From Paraburkholderia sabiae (lineage in GTDB: Bacteria; Pseudomonadota; Gammaproteobacteria; Burkholderiales; Burkholderiaceae): a DNA stretch of 64,000 bases. The position numbers and the translations under genes are program-made. The stretch covers positions 5,890,001 to 5,954,000 of the forward strand of contig NZ_CP125295.1 of NCBI RefSeq assembly GCF_030412785.1. Direction: 5' to 3'. A model generated the notes under the pieces. It did no database searches. It saw nothing but the letters and a program-made list of their open reading frames with translations, and was not told where the DNA came from. The stretch's first letter is position 1; every line of letters begins with the position of its first letter. Below are positions 38,101 through 46,231 of this stretch, piece by piece.

Positions 38101-38224
38101 CGTCCCTAACAACTTTGACTTTGACCTTTTTAGCCTGTTGACCTGTTCGCCGCGGCGCCGTCGTTGAATCGCAGCAGACCGCCCGAACGTGCCACGCACT
38201 ACGATTCGAATCGAGGAGAAAACC

Positions 38225-39298
38225 ATGCCCCCGCACAATACCGACGATGTCCGCATCCGCGAACTGAAAGAACTGACGCCGCCCGCGCACCTGATCCGCG
38301 AATTCCCTTGCGACGAGAAGGTGTCGGACCTGATCTTCAACGCGCGTCAATCGATGCATCGGATCCTGCACGGTATGGACGACCGGCTGATCGTGATCGT
38401 CGGGCCCTGCTCGATTCACGACACGAAGGCCGCGCTGGAATACGCGGGCCGTCTGATCGAGCAGCGCAAGCGTTTCGCTGGTGAGCTGGAAGTCGTGATG
38501 CGCGTGTACTTCGAAAAGCCGCGCACGACGGTGGGCTGGAAAGGCCTCATCAACGACCCGTACATGGACAACAGCTTCAAGATCAACGACGGCCTGCGCA
38601 CCGCGCGCGAGCTGCTGATGAAGATCAACGAGCTGGGCCTGCCCGCTGGCACCGAATACCTCGACATGATCAGCCCGCAGTACATCGCCGACCTGATCTC
38701 GTGGGGCGCGATCGGCGCGCGCACGACGGAATCGCAGGTGCACCGCGAGCTTGCGTCGGGTCTGTCGTGCCCGGTCGGCTTCAAGAACGGCACGGACGGC
38801 AACGTGAAGATCGCCGTCGACGCGATCAAGGCCGCGTCGCAGCCGCACCACTTCCTGTCGGTGACGAAGGGCGGCCATTCGGCTATCGTCTCGACAGCGG
38901 GCAATGAGGACTGCCACATCATCCTGCGCGGCGGTAAAGCGCCGAACTACGATGCGGACAGCGTGAATGCCGCGTGCAGCGACATCGGCAAGGCGGGCCT
39001 CGCCGCGCGCCTGATGATCGACGCGAGCCACGCGAACAGCTCGAAGAAGCACGAGAACCAGATTCCCGTGTGCGCCGACATCGGCCGTCAGATCGCGGCG
39101 GGCGACGAGCGCATCGTCGGGGTGATGGTCGAGTCACATCTTGTCGCGGGGCGGCAGGATTTGCAGGACGGGTGCGCGCTGACTTATGGCCAGAGCATCA
39201 CTGATGCGTGTATCGGCTGGGACGACAGCGTTGGCGTGCTCGAGGGCCTCGCTGATGCTGTTAAGCAGCGGCGCGTCGCGCGTGGTAGTGGCAACTGA
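38225..39298 (+). CDS. aroG: 3-deoxy-7-phosphoheptulonate synthase (DAHP synthase, class I)
   Basis: First step of the shikimate pathway: PEP plus erythrose-4-phosphate to DAHP. The start is ATG 38225 with AGGAGA upstream, 357 residues. Signatures are IVIVGPCSIHD near 60, MRVYFEKPRTTVGWKGLINDP near 93, GARTTESQVHRELASGLSCPVGFKNGTDG near 165-195, DASHANSSKKHENQ near 270 and VGVMVESHLVAGRQ near 307. It resembles the feedback-inhibited AroG/F/H isozymes. It is preceded by an attenuator-like leader and followed by its own small terminator. Confidence 0.97.
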   Translation: MPPHNTDDVRIRELKELTPPAHLIREFPCDEKVSDLIFNARQSMHRILHGMDDRLIVIVGPCSIHDTKAALEYAGRLIEQRKRFAGELEVVMRVYFEKPRTTVGWKGLINDPYMDNSFKINDGLRTARELLMKINELGLPAGTEYLDMISPQYIADLISWGAIGARTTESQVHRELASGLSCPVGFKNGTDGNVKIAVDAIKAASQPHHFLSVTKGGHSAIVSTAGNEDCHIILRGGKAPNYDADSVNAACSDIGKAGLAARLMIDASHANSSKKHENQIPVCADIGRQIAAGDERIVGVMVESHLVAGRQDLQDGCALTYGQSITDACIGWDDSVGVLEGLADAVKQRRVARGSGN

Positions 39299-39316
39299 TT
39301 GTTGCCGGTTTTTTTT
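39290..39316 (+). terminator. Intrinsic terminator overlapping the aroG stop
   Basis: Stem GGCAAC / GTTGCC, with the stop codon in its loop, is followed by GG and eight T. Repeat copy B starts immediately afterwards. Confidence 0.7.
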
Positions 39317-39392
39317 GTTGGCATCCGCTTGATGTTGCCGGTTTATTAGCGTTGCCCCTGTGCGGGGCGGCACCTACTTTTCTTTGCCGCGG

Positions 39393-40669
39393 TGTACAGA
39401 CTGGAGACATGGTTGACACCTGTACGGGGACATCGTTGACACCTGATGGTCAGGGTTTGGGAGTCTTCAGGTCAAGTTTTGCGACCCGCTGATGGGCGAA
39501 CCAGATCTCGATCACCCCGTCTTCCTTCTCGCTCATGCGGGCGGCTACCTGCAGCCCCTTGAGCGCGATCGACAGCTTCAGTTTCTGGCCGCGCAGGCGC
39601 ACCACGCCGCTGGCATTGACCCGCAACACTTCATCGCCGGGGCCGTATTCGGGCTCGGGCACCCGCTCGGGCATCGCGCGCAGGCTACACGCGTAGCGCG
39701 TGATGGGCGTGGCCATCCCGAGTGCCTCGTGCGGACGTTCGACGTTGTACACGTGCCGCCAGCGATCCAGTGCCTGCTGCATGTGCGCATGTGTGCTGAA
39801 GGCCTGCCGGTCCAGCACTTCGGCCTTCAGCGTGCGGTGAAACCGTTCGTCCTTACCATTGGTCTGCGGGTGATACGGCCGGCTGTAGCTCACCAGGATG
39901 CCCAGCCGGATCAGCCAGACCGCGAGTTCGGTGAGCTGCCCCGGCGCGCTGGGCGAGCCCCACGGCGCGCCGTTGTCGGTGTTGATGCGCGCGGGCAGCC
40001 CGTAGCAGCGGAACGCGCGCTCAAGCTCGGCCTGCACGACCTGTGTGGTCGTACGCGAGCAGGCGCTCAGCACGAGGTTGTAGCGCGAGTGATCGTCGAT
40101 GACCGTCAGCGGCATGCAGCGCCCATCCTTCAGCGTCTGGACGTCGCCCTTGAAGTCCATCTGCCACAGCAGGTTCGGATGCGCGTGCTCGAAGCGCTGC
40201 CAGTGCTGGCGCTGCTGCGACGCCTGTTCATCGATGAGCCCATGGCGGCGCAGGATTTCGGTGATCGTGGCGGGCGCGGGCACCTCTGTCTCGCCCAGAT
40301 CCTTCAGGCGCCGTTCGATCTTGCGTCCGCCCCAGCCATGTTCGCGACGCAGTTCCAGCACCCGCGCTTCGATGTGTTCAGGTGAGCGCAGGGGGCTGTG
40401 GTGCGGGCGTCGGGAGCGGTCGGCCAGCCCGCCGGGGCCTTCGGCCTTGTGACGGTCCAGCCACTTGTAGCCGGTCTGGCGGCTGATCCGGTAGCGCCGG
40501 CATAGCTCGCTGAATGACAGGGCCTGTGTGGCGGCCAGGCTGACGAATTCTTCGCGGAGATTCATGGTGTTTTTTGCTTCCCAGGGCATGGTTGAATCCG
40601 GGCGTTTGATTACCCGAAAGTGTCAACCATGTCCCTGTACACCTGTCAGCTATGTCTCCAGTCTGTACA
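39393..40669. mobile_element. IS481-family insertion sequence, complete (1277 bp)
   Basis: Terminal inverted repeats begin with a perfect 18-bp TGTACAGACTGGAGACAT. They continue imperfectly to about 50 bp, with an internal motif (GTTGACAC, GGGACAT) repeated in each end. CCGCGG flanks both sides (39387-39392 and 40670-40675) as a probable 6-bp target duplication. The single transposase ORF is intact. The element sits at the centre of the left local hairpin of repeat copy B. Confidence 0.9.
39450..40589 (-). CDS. IS481-family transposase
   Basis: DDE transposase of the IS481 family (integrase core). An N-terminal helix-turn-helix (LSFSELCRRYRISRQTGYKWLDRH) is followed by the catalytic core. 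The first Asp is in LWQMDFKGDVQTL near residue 145, the second in PARINTDNGAPWGSP near 203, and the Glu in QTNGKDERFHRTLKAEVL near 247. The VERPHEALGMATP stretch near 290 is also family-typical. It is uninterrupted, 379 residues from ATG 40589; an internal ATG at 40565 (MNLREEF) may be the true start. Codon use is similar to the host. Confidence 0.93.
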   Translation of the reverse strand: MPWEAKNTMNLREEFVSLAATQALSFSELCRRYRISRQTGYKWLDRHKAEGPGGLADRSRRPHHSPLRSPEHIEARVLELRREHGWGGRKIERRLKDLGETEVPAPATITEILRRHGLIDEQASQQRQHWQRFEHAHPNLLWQMDFKGDVQTLKDGRCMPLTVIDDHSRYNLVLSACSRTTTQVVQAELERAFRCYGLPARINTDNGAPWGSPSAPGQLTELAVWLIRLGILVSYSRPYHPQTNGKDERFHRTLKAEVLDRQAFSTHAHMQQALDRWRHVYNVERPHEALGMATPITRYACSLRAMPERVPEPEYGPGDEVLRVNASGVVRLRGQKLKLSIALKGLQVAARMSEKEDGVIEIWFAHQRVAKLDLKTPKP

Positions 40670-41158
40670 CCGCGGCAAAGAAAAGTAGGCAAAAGAAAGC
40701 CGCTTTTGAACCTACGGTGCCTGCCTGGATGGCGCTGCGGCACAGGTTCTTTGAACTGTCGCGCAGCGGCGTCCGCACTCTGTAGAAAGCCCGCAGTCAA
40801 CCGCGCACGGCGCGAAAACCCACACGCAGGATGGAGCACATACCGCCGCAAACGGGACGGCAAACGCACAAAAAACAAGCCGACCGGATGTGCCCCAAGT
40901 GGATGTCATCTCTCGCGCTGCGCACGCCTCATCACGGGCTTTCTACGGAGTGTTGGCGTCGCTGTGCGATAGCTCAACTGCGGCATGCCGAAGCGGTATC
41001 CTGGCAGACACCGGAGGTTAGAAGCCGCTTTCTTTGCTTACTTTCTTTGCGGCGGCAAAGAAAGTAAGTGCCGCCCCGCACAGGGGCAACGCATGAAGTA
41101 CGGATACGAATTCGCGGATGCCAGCGAAAACGTAAGCAAATCTCACCCTCCAACACCG

Positions 41159-41725
41159 TTACACATCCGTCGCACGCCCACCGCGATCATGACGCCACAG
41201 CACATCGCCACCGCCATCCACGCGATTCAGCACGCGTGCCAGCACAAAAAGCAAATCAGATAACCGGTTCACATACCGACGCGGCGCATCATTAACCGCA
41301 TCGACAACCCCAAGCGCAACGATCGACCGCTCCGCCCGCCGGCAAACCGTCCGGCACACATGAGCAAGCGAAGCCGCACGCGTGCCAGCGGGCAAGATGA
41401 ACTCCTTGAGCGGAGGCAGCGTCTCGTTGTATTCAGCAAGCCAGGTATCGAGTTGCGCGAGATGCGAATCGGCGATCATCGAATGGCCCGGGATGCATAG
41501 CTCGCCGCCCAGATCGAACAGGTCGTGCTGGATCATCGTCAGCGCGGCGCGCACCCCGTCGGGCAAGGTTTCGCACAGCAACACGCCGATGTTCGAGTTC
41601 AACTCGTCGACGTCGCCGATCGCCGCGATACGCGCGTCGTCCTTGCGCACGCGGCTGCCGTCGCCGAGACCAGTGGTGCCGTCGTCGCCCGTACGCGTCG
41701 CGATTTTGCTCAAGCGGTTGCCCAT
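41159..41725 (-). CDS. Cob(I)yrinic acid a,c-diamide adenosyltransferase, PduO type
   Basis: Transfers adenosyl from ATP to Co(I) corrinoid, making adenosylcobalamin. The 188 residues carry the PduO-type ATP-binding N-terminus KIATRTGDDGTTGLGDGSRVRKDD. GDVDELNSNIGVLL near 38, CRTVCRRAERSIVAL near 125 and YVNRLSDLLFVLARVLNR near 150 form the trimer active site. It is monocistronic, divergent from the D-lactate dehydrogenase-like gene and ends 32 bp from repeat copy B. Confidence 0.93.
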   Translation of the reverse strand: MGNRLSKIATRTGDDGTTGLGDGSRVRKDDARIAAIGDVDELNSNIGVLLCETLPDGVRAALTMIQHDLFDLGGELCIPGHSMIADSHLAQLDTWLAEYNETLPPLKEFILPAGTRAASLAHVCRTVCRRAERSIVALGVVDAVNDAPRRYVNRLSDLLFVLARVLNRVDGGGDVLWRHDRGGRATDV

Positions 41726-41928
41726 GATGTCCGTGTCCTCGTAGTGGTCCGCGATGCATCCGTCCGGATACAGCGTGCATGCCAGTCAATGCTTCGATCC
41801 ATTATAAGGATTAAGGATGCCGTGCCTCGCGCTCGCAGCGGGTGGTCTGCAAGCATGGCGCCGCGCAGGCCGTCTATGGGCGTAAAATGGGCAGCAACCA
41901 TCAGAACATTCGCCACCAGGAGACGCAG

Positions 41929-43344
41929 GTGAACCATCCCGTGCCGCCGCCCCCCGTGCGCCGCCCTTTTCCTGCTGAACTTCTCACTGCACTCAAGTCG
42001 GCATTCGGCGAACGCGTATCCACGTCCGAAGCCGTCCGCGCCCATCATGGCCGCGACGAATCGCCATTCGATCCGCAACTGCCCGACGCCGTCGTCTACG
42101 CGCGCAGTACGGAAGACGTGCAGACCATCGTCAAGCTGTGCGGTCAATACGACGTGCCCATCATTCCGTACGGCAACGGCTCCTCGCTCGAAGGCCACCT
42201 GCTTGCCGTGCAAGGCGGCGTGTCGATCGATCTTTCCGAAATGAACCGCGTGCTTGCGATCAACGCAGAAGATCTGACCGTCACCGTCGAGCCCGGCATC
42301 TCGCGCAAGCAACTGAACGAAGCGCTGCGCGACACAGGCCTTTTCTTCCCGATCGATCCGGGCGCGGACGCCAGCATCGGCGGCATGTCGGCCACGCGCG
42401 CGTCCGGCACAAATGCCGTGCGCTACGGCACGATGCGCGAAAACGTGCTCGGCCTGACCGTCGTGCTGGCCGATGGCCGCGTAATCCATACGGGAACGCG
42501 CGCACGCAAGTCGTCGGCGGGCTATGACCTCACGCGTCTGTTCGTCGGTTCGGAAGGCACGCTCGGCGTGATCACCGAAATCACCGTGCGTCTGTATCCG
42601 CAGCCGGAAGCGGTGTCGGCGGCCGTGTGCACGTTCCCGTCGATGGGCGACGCCGTGCGTGCCGTCATCGAAACCATCCAGATCGGCGTGCCGATCGCGC
42701 GCGTCGAGTTCGTCGATTCGCTCGCCGTCCGTTCGATCAACCGTCATTCGAATCTGACGCTTCGCGAAGCGCCCACGCTGTTCTTCGAATTCCATGGCAC
42801 GGAAGCCGGCGTGAAGGAACAGGCAGAACTCGTGCAGGAACTCGCCGCGCAGAACAAGGGCGAAGGCTTCGAATGGGCGACGCGTCCGGAAGACCGTAGC
42901 CGTCTGTGGAACGCGCGTCACAACGCCTACTTCGCGATGCTGCAGCTGAAGCCCGGCAGTCGCGCCGTCACCACCGACGTCTGCGTGCCTATCTCGCGCC
43001 TCGCCGAATGCGTGGTCGAAACGGAAGAAGACCTGAAGACTTCGCCGCTGCCCTGCCCGATCGTCGGGCACGTCGGCGACGGCAACTTCCACGTCGCGAT
43101 GCTGATCGACCCGAATAAGCCCGAAGAGCTGGAGGAAGCGGAGCGCCTGAATCATCGCATCGTGCAACGCGCGCTGCGCATGGACGGCACCTGCACGGGC
43201 GAGCATGGCGTCGGCCTGCACAAGATGGGCTTCCTGCTCGAAGAGCACGGCCCCGTCGCGGTCGATGTCATGCGCTCGATCAAGCGTTCGCTCGATCCGC
43301 GCAACCTGATGAATCCAGGCAAGATTTTTTCGTGGGCGGCTTAG
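41929..43344 (+). CDS. FAD-linked oxidase, D-lactate dehydrogenase (cytochrome)-like
   Basis: Flavoprotein of the VAO/PCMH family that oxidises a 2-hydroxyacid, most likely D-lactate, passing electrons to the respiratory chain. The start chosen is GTG 41929 with AGGAG upstream (471 residues); an ATG at 41887 is in frame. The FAD domain shows IIPYGNGSSLEGHLLA near 82, PGADASIGGMSATRASGTNAVRYG near 145, and SAGYDLTRLFVGSEGTLGVITEITVRLYPQPE near 195. The C-terminal part has GHVGDGNFHVAML and GTCTGEHGVGLHKMGFL. It is 64 bp upstream of glcD, so probably co-transcribed with the glycolate oxidase genes. Confidence 0.88.
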   Translation: MNHPVPPPPVRRPFPAELLTALKSAFGERVSTSEAVRAHHGRDESPFDPQLPDAVVYARSTEDVQTIVKLCGQYDVPIIPYGNGSSLEGHLLAVQGGVSIDLSEMNRVLAINAEDLTVTVEPGISRKQLNEALRDTGLFFPIDPGADASIGGMSATRASGTNAVRYGTMRENVLGLTVVLADGRVIHTGTRARKSSAGYDLTRLFVGSEGTLGVITEITVRLYPQPEAVSAAVCTFPSMGDAVRAVIETIQIGVPIARVEFVDSLAVRSINRHSNLTLREAPTLFFEFHGTEAGVKEQAELVQELAAQNKGEGFEWATRPEDRSRLWNARHNAYFAMLQLKPGSRAVTTDVCVPISRLAECVVETEEDLKTSPLPCPIVGHVGDGNFHVAMLIDPNKPEELEEAERLNHRIVQRALRMDGTCTGEHGVGLHKMGFLLEEHGPVAVDVMRSIKRSLDPRNLMNPGKIFSWAA

Positions 43345-43408
43345 CGTAACCGTATGTCGGGCCGCGCTGCGCAACGACGCGCGCGGCCGTCGAAGGAGGA
43401 GACATTCC

Positions 43409-44914
43409 ATGAACGCACCCGGCGAGCTGTCCCCAGAGCTGTCGCCCGAGATGCTCGCGCAGCGTCAGCGCGAAGTTGTGCAGGCGTTGATGGCCGTGCT
43501 GCCAACGCATTGCCTGTTGTACCGCGAGGAAGACACGGTCGCGTACGAATGCGACGGCCTTGCCGCGTATCGTCGTTTGCCGCTGGCCGTTGCGTTGCCT
43601 GAAACGGAATCGCAGGTGCAGCGCATCGTGCAGATCTGCCATCGGCTGAACGTGCCCATCGTGCCGCGCGGTGCAGGCACGAGCCTGTCGGGCGGCGCGA
43701 TGCCGATCCGTCATGGCGTCGTCGTGTCGCTCGCGCGCTTTCGCAAGATCATCGAAGTCGATCCGTACGCGCGCACGGCGACCGTCCAGCCCGGCGTGCG
43801 CAATCTGTCGATCTCCGAAGCGGCCGCGCCTTATGGCCTTTACTACGCACCCGATCCTTCGTCGCAGATCGCCTGCACGATCGGCGGCAATGTCGCGGAA
43901 AATTCGGGCGGTGTGCACTGCCTGAAGTACGGCCTGACCGTGCACAACGTCATGCGCGTGCGCGCGATCACGATGGAAGGCGAGATCGTCGAGTTCGGCT
44001 CGCTGAGCCCGGACGCGCCGGGTCTCGATCTGCTTGCTGTGGTGATCGGCAGCGAAGGCATGTTCGCGATCGTCACGGAAGTCACGGTCAAACTGATTCC
44101 GAAGCCGCAAGCGTCGCAGGTCATCATGGCAAGTTTCGACGACGTCGTGAAAGGCGGCGATGCCGTCGCGGGCATCATTGCCGCGGGCATCATCCCGGCC
44201 GGTCTGGAAATGATGGACAAGCCGGCGACGCGCGCCGTCGAAGAATTTGTGAACGCCGGCTACGACCTCGACGCGGCCGCCATCCTGCTATGCGAATCGG
44301 ACGGGACGCCCGAGGAAGTCAGCGAAGAAATCGTCCGCATGACGGCCGTGCTGCGCGAACACGGCGCGACACGCATCCAGATTTCGCGCACGGAAGCCGA
44401 GCGCCTGCGGTTCTGGTCGGGTCGCAAGAACGCGTTCCCCGCCGCCGGCCGCATCTCGCCCGACTACTACTGCATGGACGGCACGGTGCCGCGCCGCAGC
44501 ATCGGACCGCTGCTCGCACGTATCGAAGAGATGGAAAAGAAGTACAACCTGCGCTGCATCAACGTGTTCCACGCGGGCGACGGCAACATGCATCCGCTGA
44601 TCCTCTTCAACGGCAACGACCTGGACGAGTGGCATCGCGCCGAGGCCTTCGGCTGCGACATTCTCGAAACATGCGTCGAACTGGGCGGGACGGTGACGGG
44701 CGAACATGGCGTGGGCATCGAGAAGATCAATTCGATGTGCGTGCAGTTTTCGCCGGAAGAGCGCGATGCGTTCCACGCGGTCAAGCGCGCGTTCGATCCC
44801 GCCTGCCTGCTCAACCCCGACAAAGGCATCCCGACACGAGCCCGCTGCGCCGAGTACGGAAAGATGCATGTGCGGGGCGGGCTGCTGCCTCATCCGGAAC
44901 TGCCGCGATTCTGA
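43409..44914 (+). CDS. glcD: Glycolate oxidase subunit GlcD
   Basis: FAD-containing catalytic subunit of the membrane-associated glycolate oxidase (glycolate to glyoxylate). The 501 residues start after a strong GGAGGAG site. Visible motifs are VPIVPRGAGTSLSGGAMP near 85, DPSSQIACTIGGNVAENSGGVHCLKYG near 150, GSEGMFAIVTEVTVKLIPKP near 215, NVFHAGDGNMHPLILF near 390 and GGTVTGEHGVGIEK near 430. It is followed by glcE and glcF; the three form the enzyme complex. Confidence 0.95.
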   Translation: MNAPGELSPELSPEMLAQRQREVVQALMAVLPTHCLLYREEDTVAYECDGLAAYRRLPLAVALPETESQVQRIVQICHRLNVPIVPRGAGTSLSGGAMPIRHGVVVSLARFRKIIEVDPYARTATVQPGVRNLSISEAAAPYGLYYAPDPSSQIACTIGGNVAENSGGVHCLKYGLTVHNVMRVRAITMEGEIVEFGSLSPDAPGLDLLAVVIGSEGMFAIVTEVTVKLIPKPQASQVIMASFDDVVKGGDAVAGIIAAGIIPAGLEMMDKPATRAVEEFVNAGYDLDAAAILLCESDGTPEEVSEEIVRMTAVLREHGATRIQISRTEAERLRFWSGRKNAFPAAGRISPDYYCMDGTVPRRSIGPLLARIEEMEKKYNLRCINVFHAGDGNMHPLILFNGNDLDEWHRAEAFGCDILETCVELGGTVTGEHGVGIEKINSMCVQFSPEERDAFHAVKRAFDPACLLNPDKGIPTRARCAEYGKMHVRGGLLPHPELPRF

Positions 44915-44968
44915 GCACTGGTTTCTGAGCCTTAGTTTGTGAGCCTTAGTTTGTGAACCTTAGTTTGT
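44913..44968 (+). repeat. 14-bp tandem repeat after glcD
   Basis: Three near-perfect copies of GAGCCTTAGTTTGT (44927-44968) are preceded by one degenerate copy (44913-44926) that overlaps the glcD stop codon. They lie in the 219-bp gap before glcE. The remainder of the gap shows no terminator. Confidence 0.85.
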
Positions 44969-45133
44969 GAGCTAAGCAGCGAGCGCCATGCAGCTACGGC
45001 TTCATGGCGCCTGCATCGTCGTTGCATCGTCATAACGCATAAAAGCAGCAAACCCTTCGATACGGGTCTGAACCGGGTTGCGGGCGCGGCTTGCCTCGGT
45101 ACAATCGAAAGCACTACAACGAAGCAACGCACC

Positions 45134-46222
45134 ATGAAAGAGGACGACATCGTCGCCGCGTGGTCGGAACGGGTTCGCGCGGCCACGGCCGCGGAGCAGC
45201 CGATCCGCATCCGTGGCGGCGGCACGAAGGACTGGTACGGCCAGTCATTGCAGGGTGAGGTCCTCGACACGCGCGCACATCGCGGCATCATCGCGTACGA
45301 TCCCGCCGAGCTGGTGGTCACGGCGCGCGCCGGCACACCGCTCCTCGAAATCGAAGCGGCGCTCGCCGAACACGATCAGATGCTCGCTTTCGAGCCGCCT
45401 CATTTCGGACCGCAAGCGACGCTCGGCGGCTGCATCGCAGCGGGCATCGCGGGACCGCGCCGTCATTCGGCGGGCGCGGCGCGCGACTTCGTGCTCGGTG
45501 CCGTCGTCATGAACGGTCACGGGCAAGTGCTGACGTTCGGTGGCCAGGTCGTGAAGAACGTCGCTGGCTACGACGTGTCCCGGCTGATGGCCGGCTCGCT
45601 CGGCACGCTCGGCCTGATCCTCGAGTTATCCGTCAAGGTTCTGCCGCGTCCGAAGGCGGAAGCCACGCTCAAGTTCGACATGAACGGCACGGATGCCGTG
45701 CGCAAGCTCAACGAATGGGGCGGCCGTCCGTTGCCGATCACGGGCAGCGCGTGGCGCCACGGCACGCTCGCCGTGCGTCTGGGCGGCGCCGAAGCGGCCG
45801 TCAAATCGGCGCGCACGTCGCTGGGCGGCGAAGTGGTCGATGCAGTGGAAGCCGAACGCTTCTGGGCCGGGTTGCGCGAACAGACCGATCCGTTCTTCGC
45901 GGCCATCGCGCCGAAGTCCGCGCTCTGGCGTCTCGCGCTGCCGACCATCACCGAGCCGCTGCAATTGCCCGGCGCGCAGTTGATGGAATGGGGCGGCGCA
46001 CAACGCTGGTGGATCACCGACGCCGACGCGCAAACCGTACGCATCAGCGCGAAACAGGCGGGCGGCCACGCGACGATCTTCCGCACCGGCCACGGTTATG
46101 ACCGTGGCGCTGGCGTATTCACCCCGCTGCCCGCTCCGCTGATGAAGATCCATCGCGGCCTGAAAGCCACCTTCGACCCAGCCCGCATCTTCAATCGCGG
46201 CCGGCTGTACCCCGACTTCTGA
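45134..46222 (+). CDS. glcE: Glycolate oxidase FAD-binding subunit GlcE
   Basis: Second FAD-binding subunit of glycolate oxidase. The 362 residues show IRIRGGGTKDWYG near 24, the FAD-binding LGGCIAAGIAGPRRHSAGAARDFVLGAVVMNGHG near 97-130, and GGQVVKNVAGYDVSRLMAGSLGTLGLILELSVKVLP near 137-172. The C-terminus FDPARIFNRGRLYPDF is typical of GlcE. It is 9 bp before glcF, so translationally close. Confidence 0.95.
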   Translation: MKEDDIVAAWSERVRAATAAEQPIRIRGGGTKDWYGQSLQGEVLDTRAHRGIIAYDPAELVVTARAGTPLLEIEAALAEHDQMLAFEPPHFGPQATLGGCIAAGIAGPRRHSAGAARDFVLGAVVMNGHGQVLTFGGQVVKNVAGYDVSRLMAGSLGTLGLILELSVKVLPRPKAEATLKFDMNGTDAVRKLNEWGGRPLPITGSAWRHGTLAVRLGGAEAAVKSARTSLGGEVVDAVEAERFWAGLREQTDPFFAAIAPKSALWRLALPTITEPLQLPGAQLMEWGGAQRWWITDADAQTVRISAKQAGGHATIFRTGHGYDRGAGVFTPLPAPLMKIHRGLKATFDPARIFNRGRLYPDF

Positions 46223-46231
46223 GCGCGCGCG

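Larger units (their letters stand above)
39318..41127. repeat. Giant imperfect palindromic repeat, copy B, split by an IS element
   Basis: Same element as 6911-7444. The perfect 24-bp inner arms recur (39349-39372 with 41069-41092), with shorter outer arms (39318-39328 with about 41115-41125) and the right local hairpin (41037-41068). Long stretches are nearly identical to copy A in the same order, for example around 40684-40730 and 40770-40800. Removing the IS and one 6-bp duplication leaves about 528 bp. It lies between the convergent genes aroG and the cobalamin adenosyltransferase, the same context as copy A. Confidence 0.85.
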
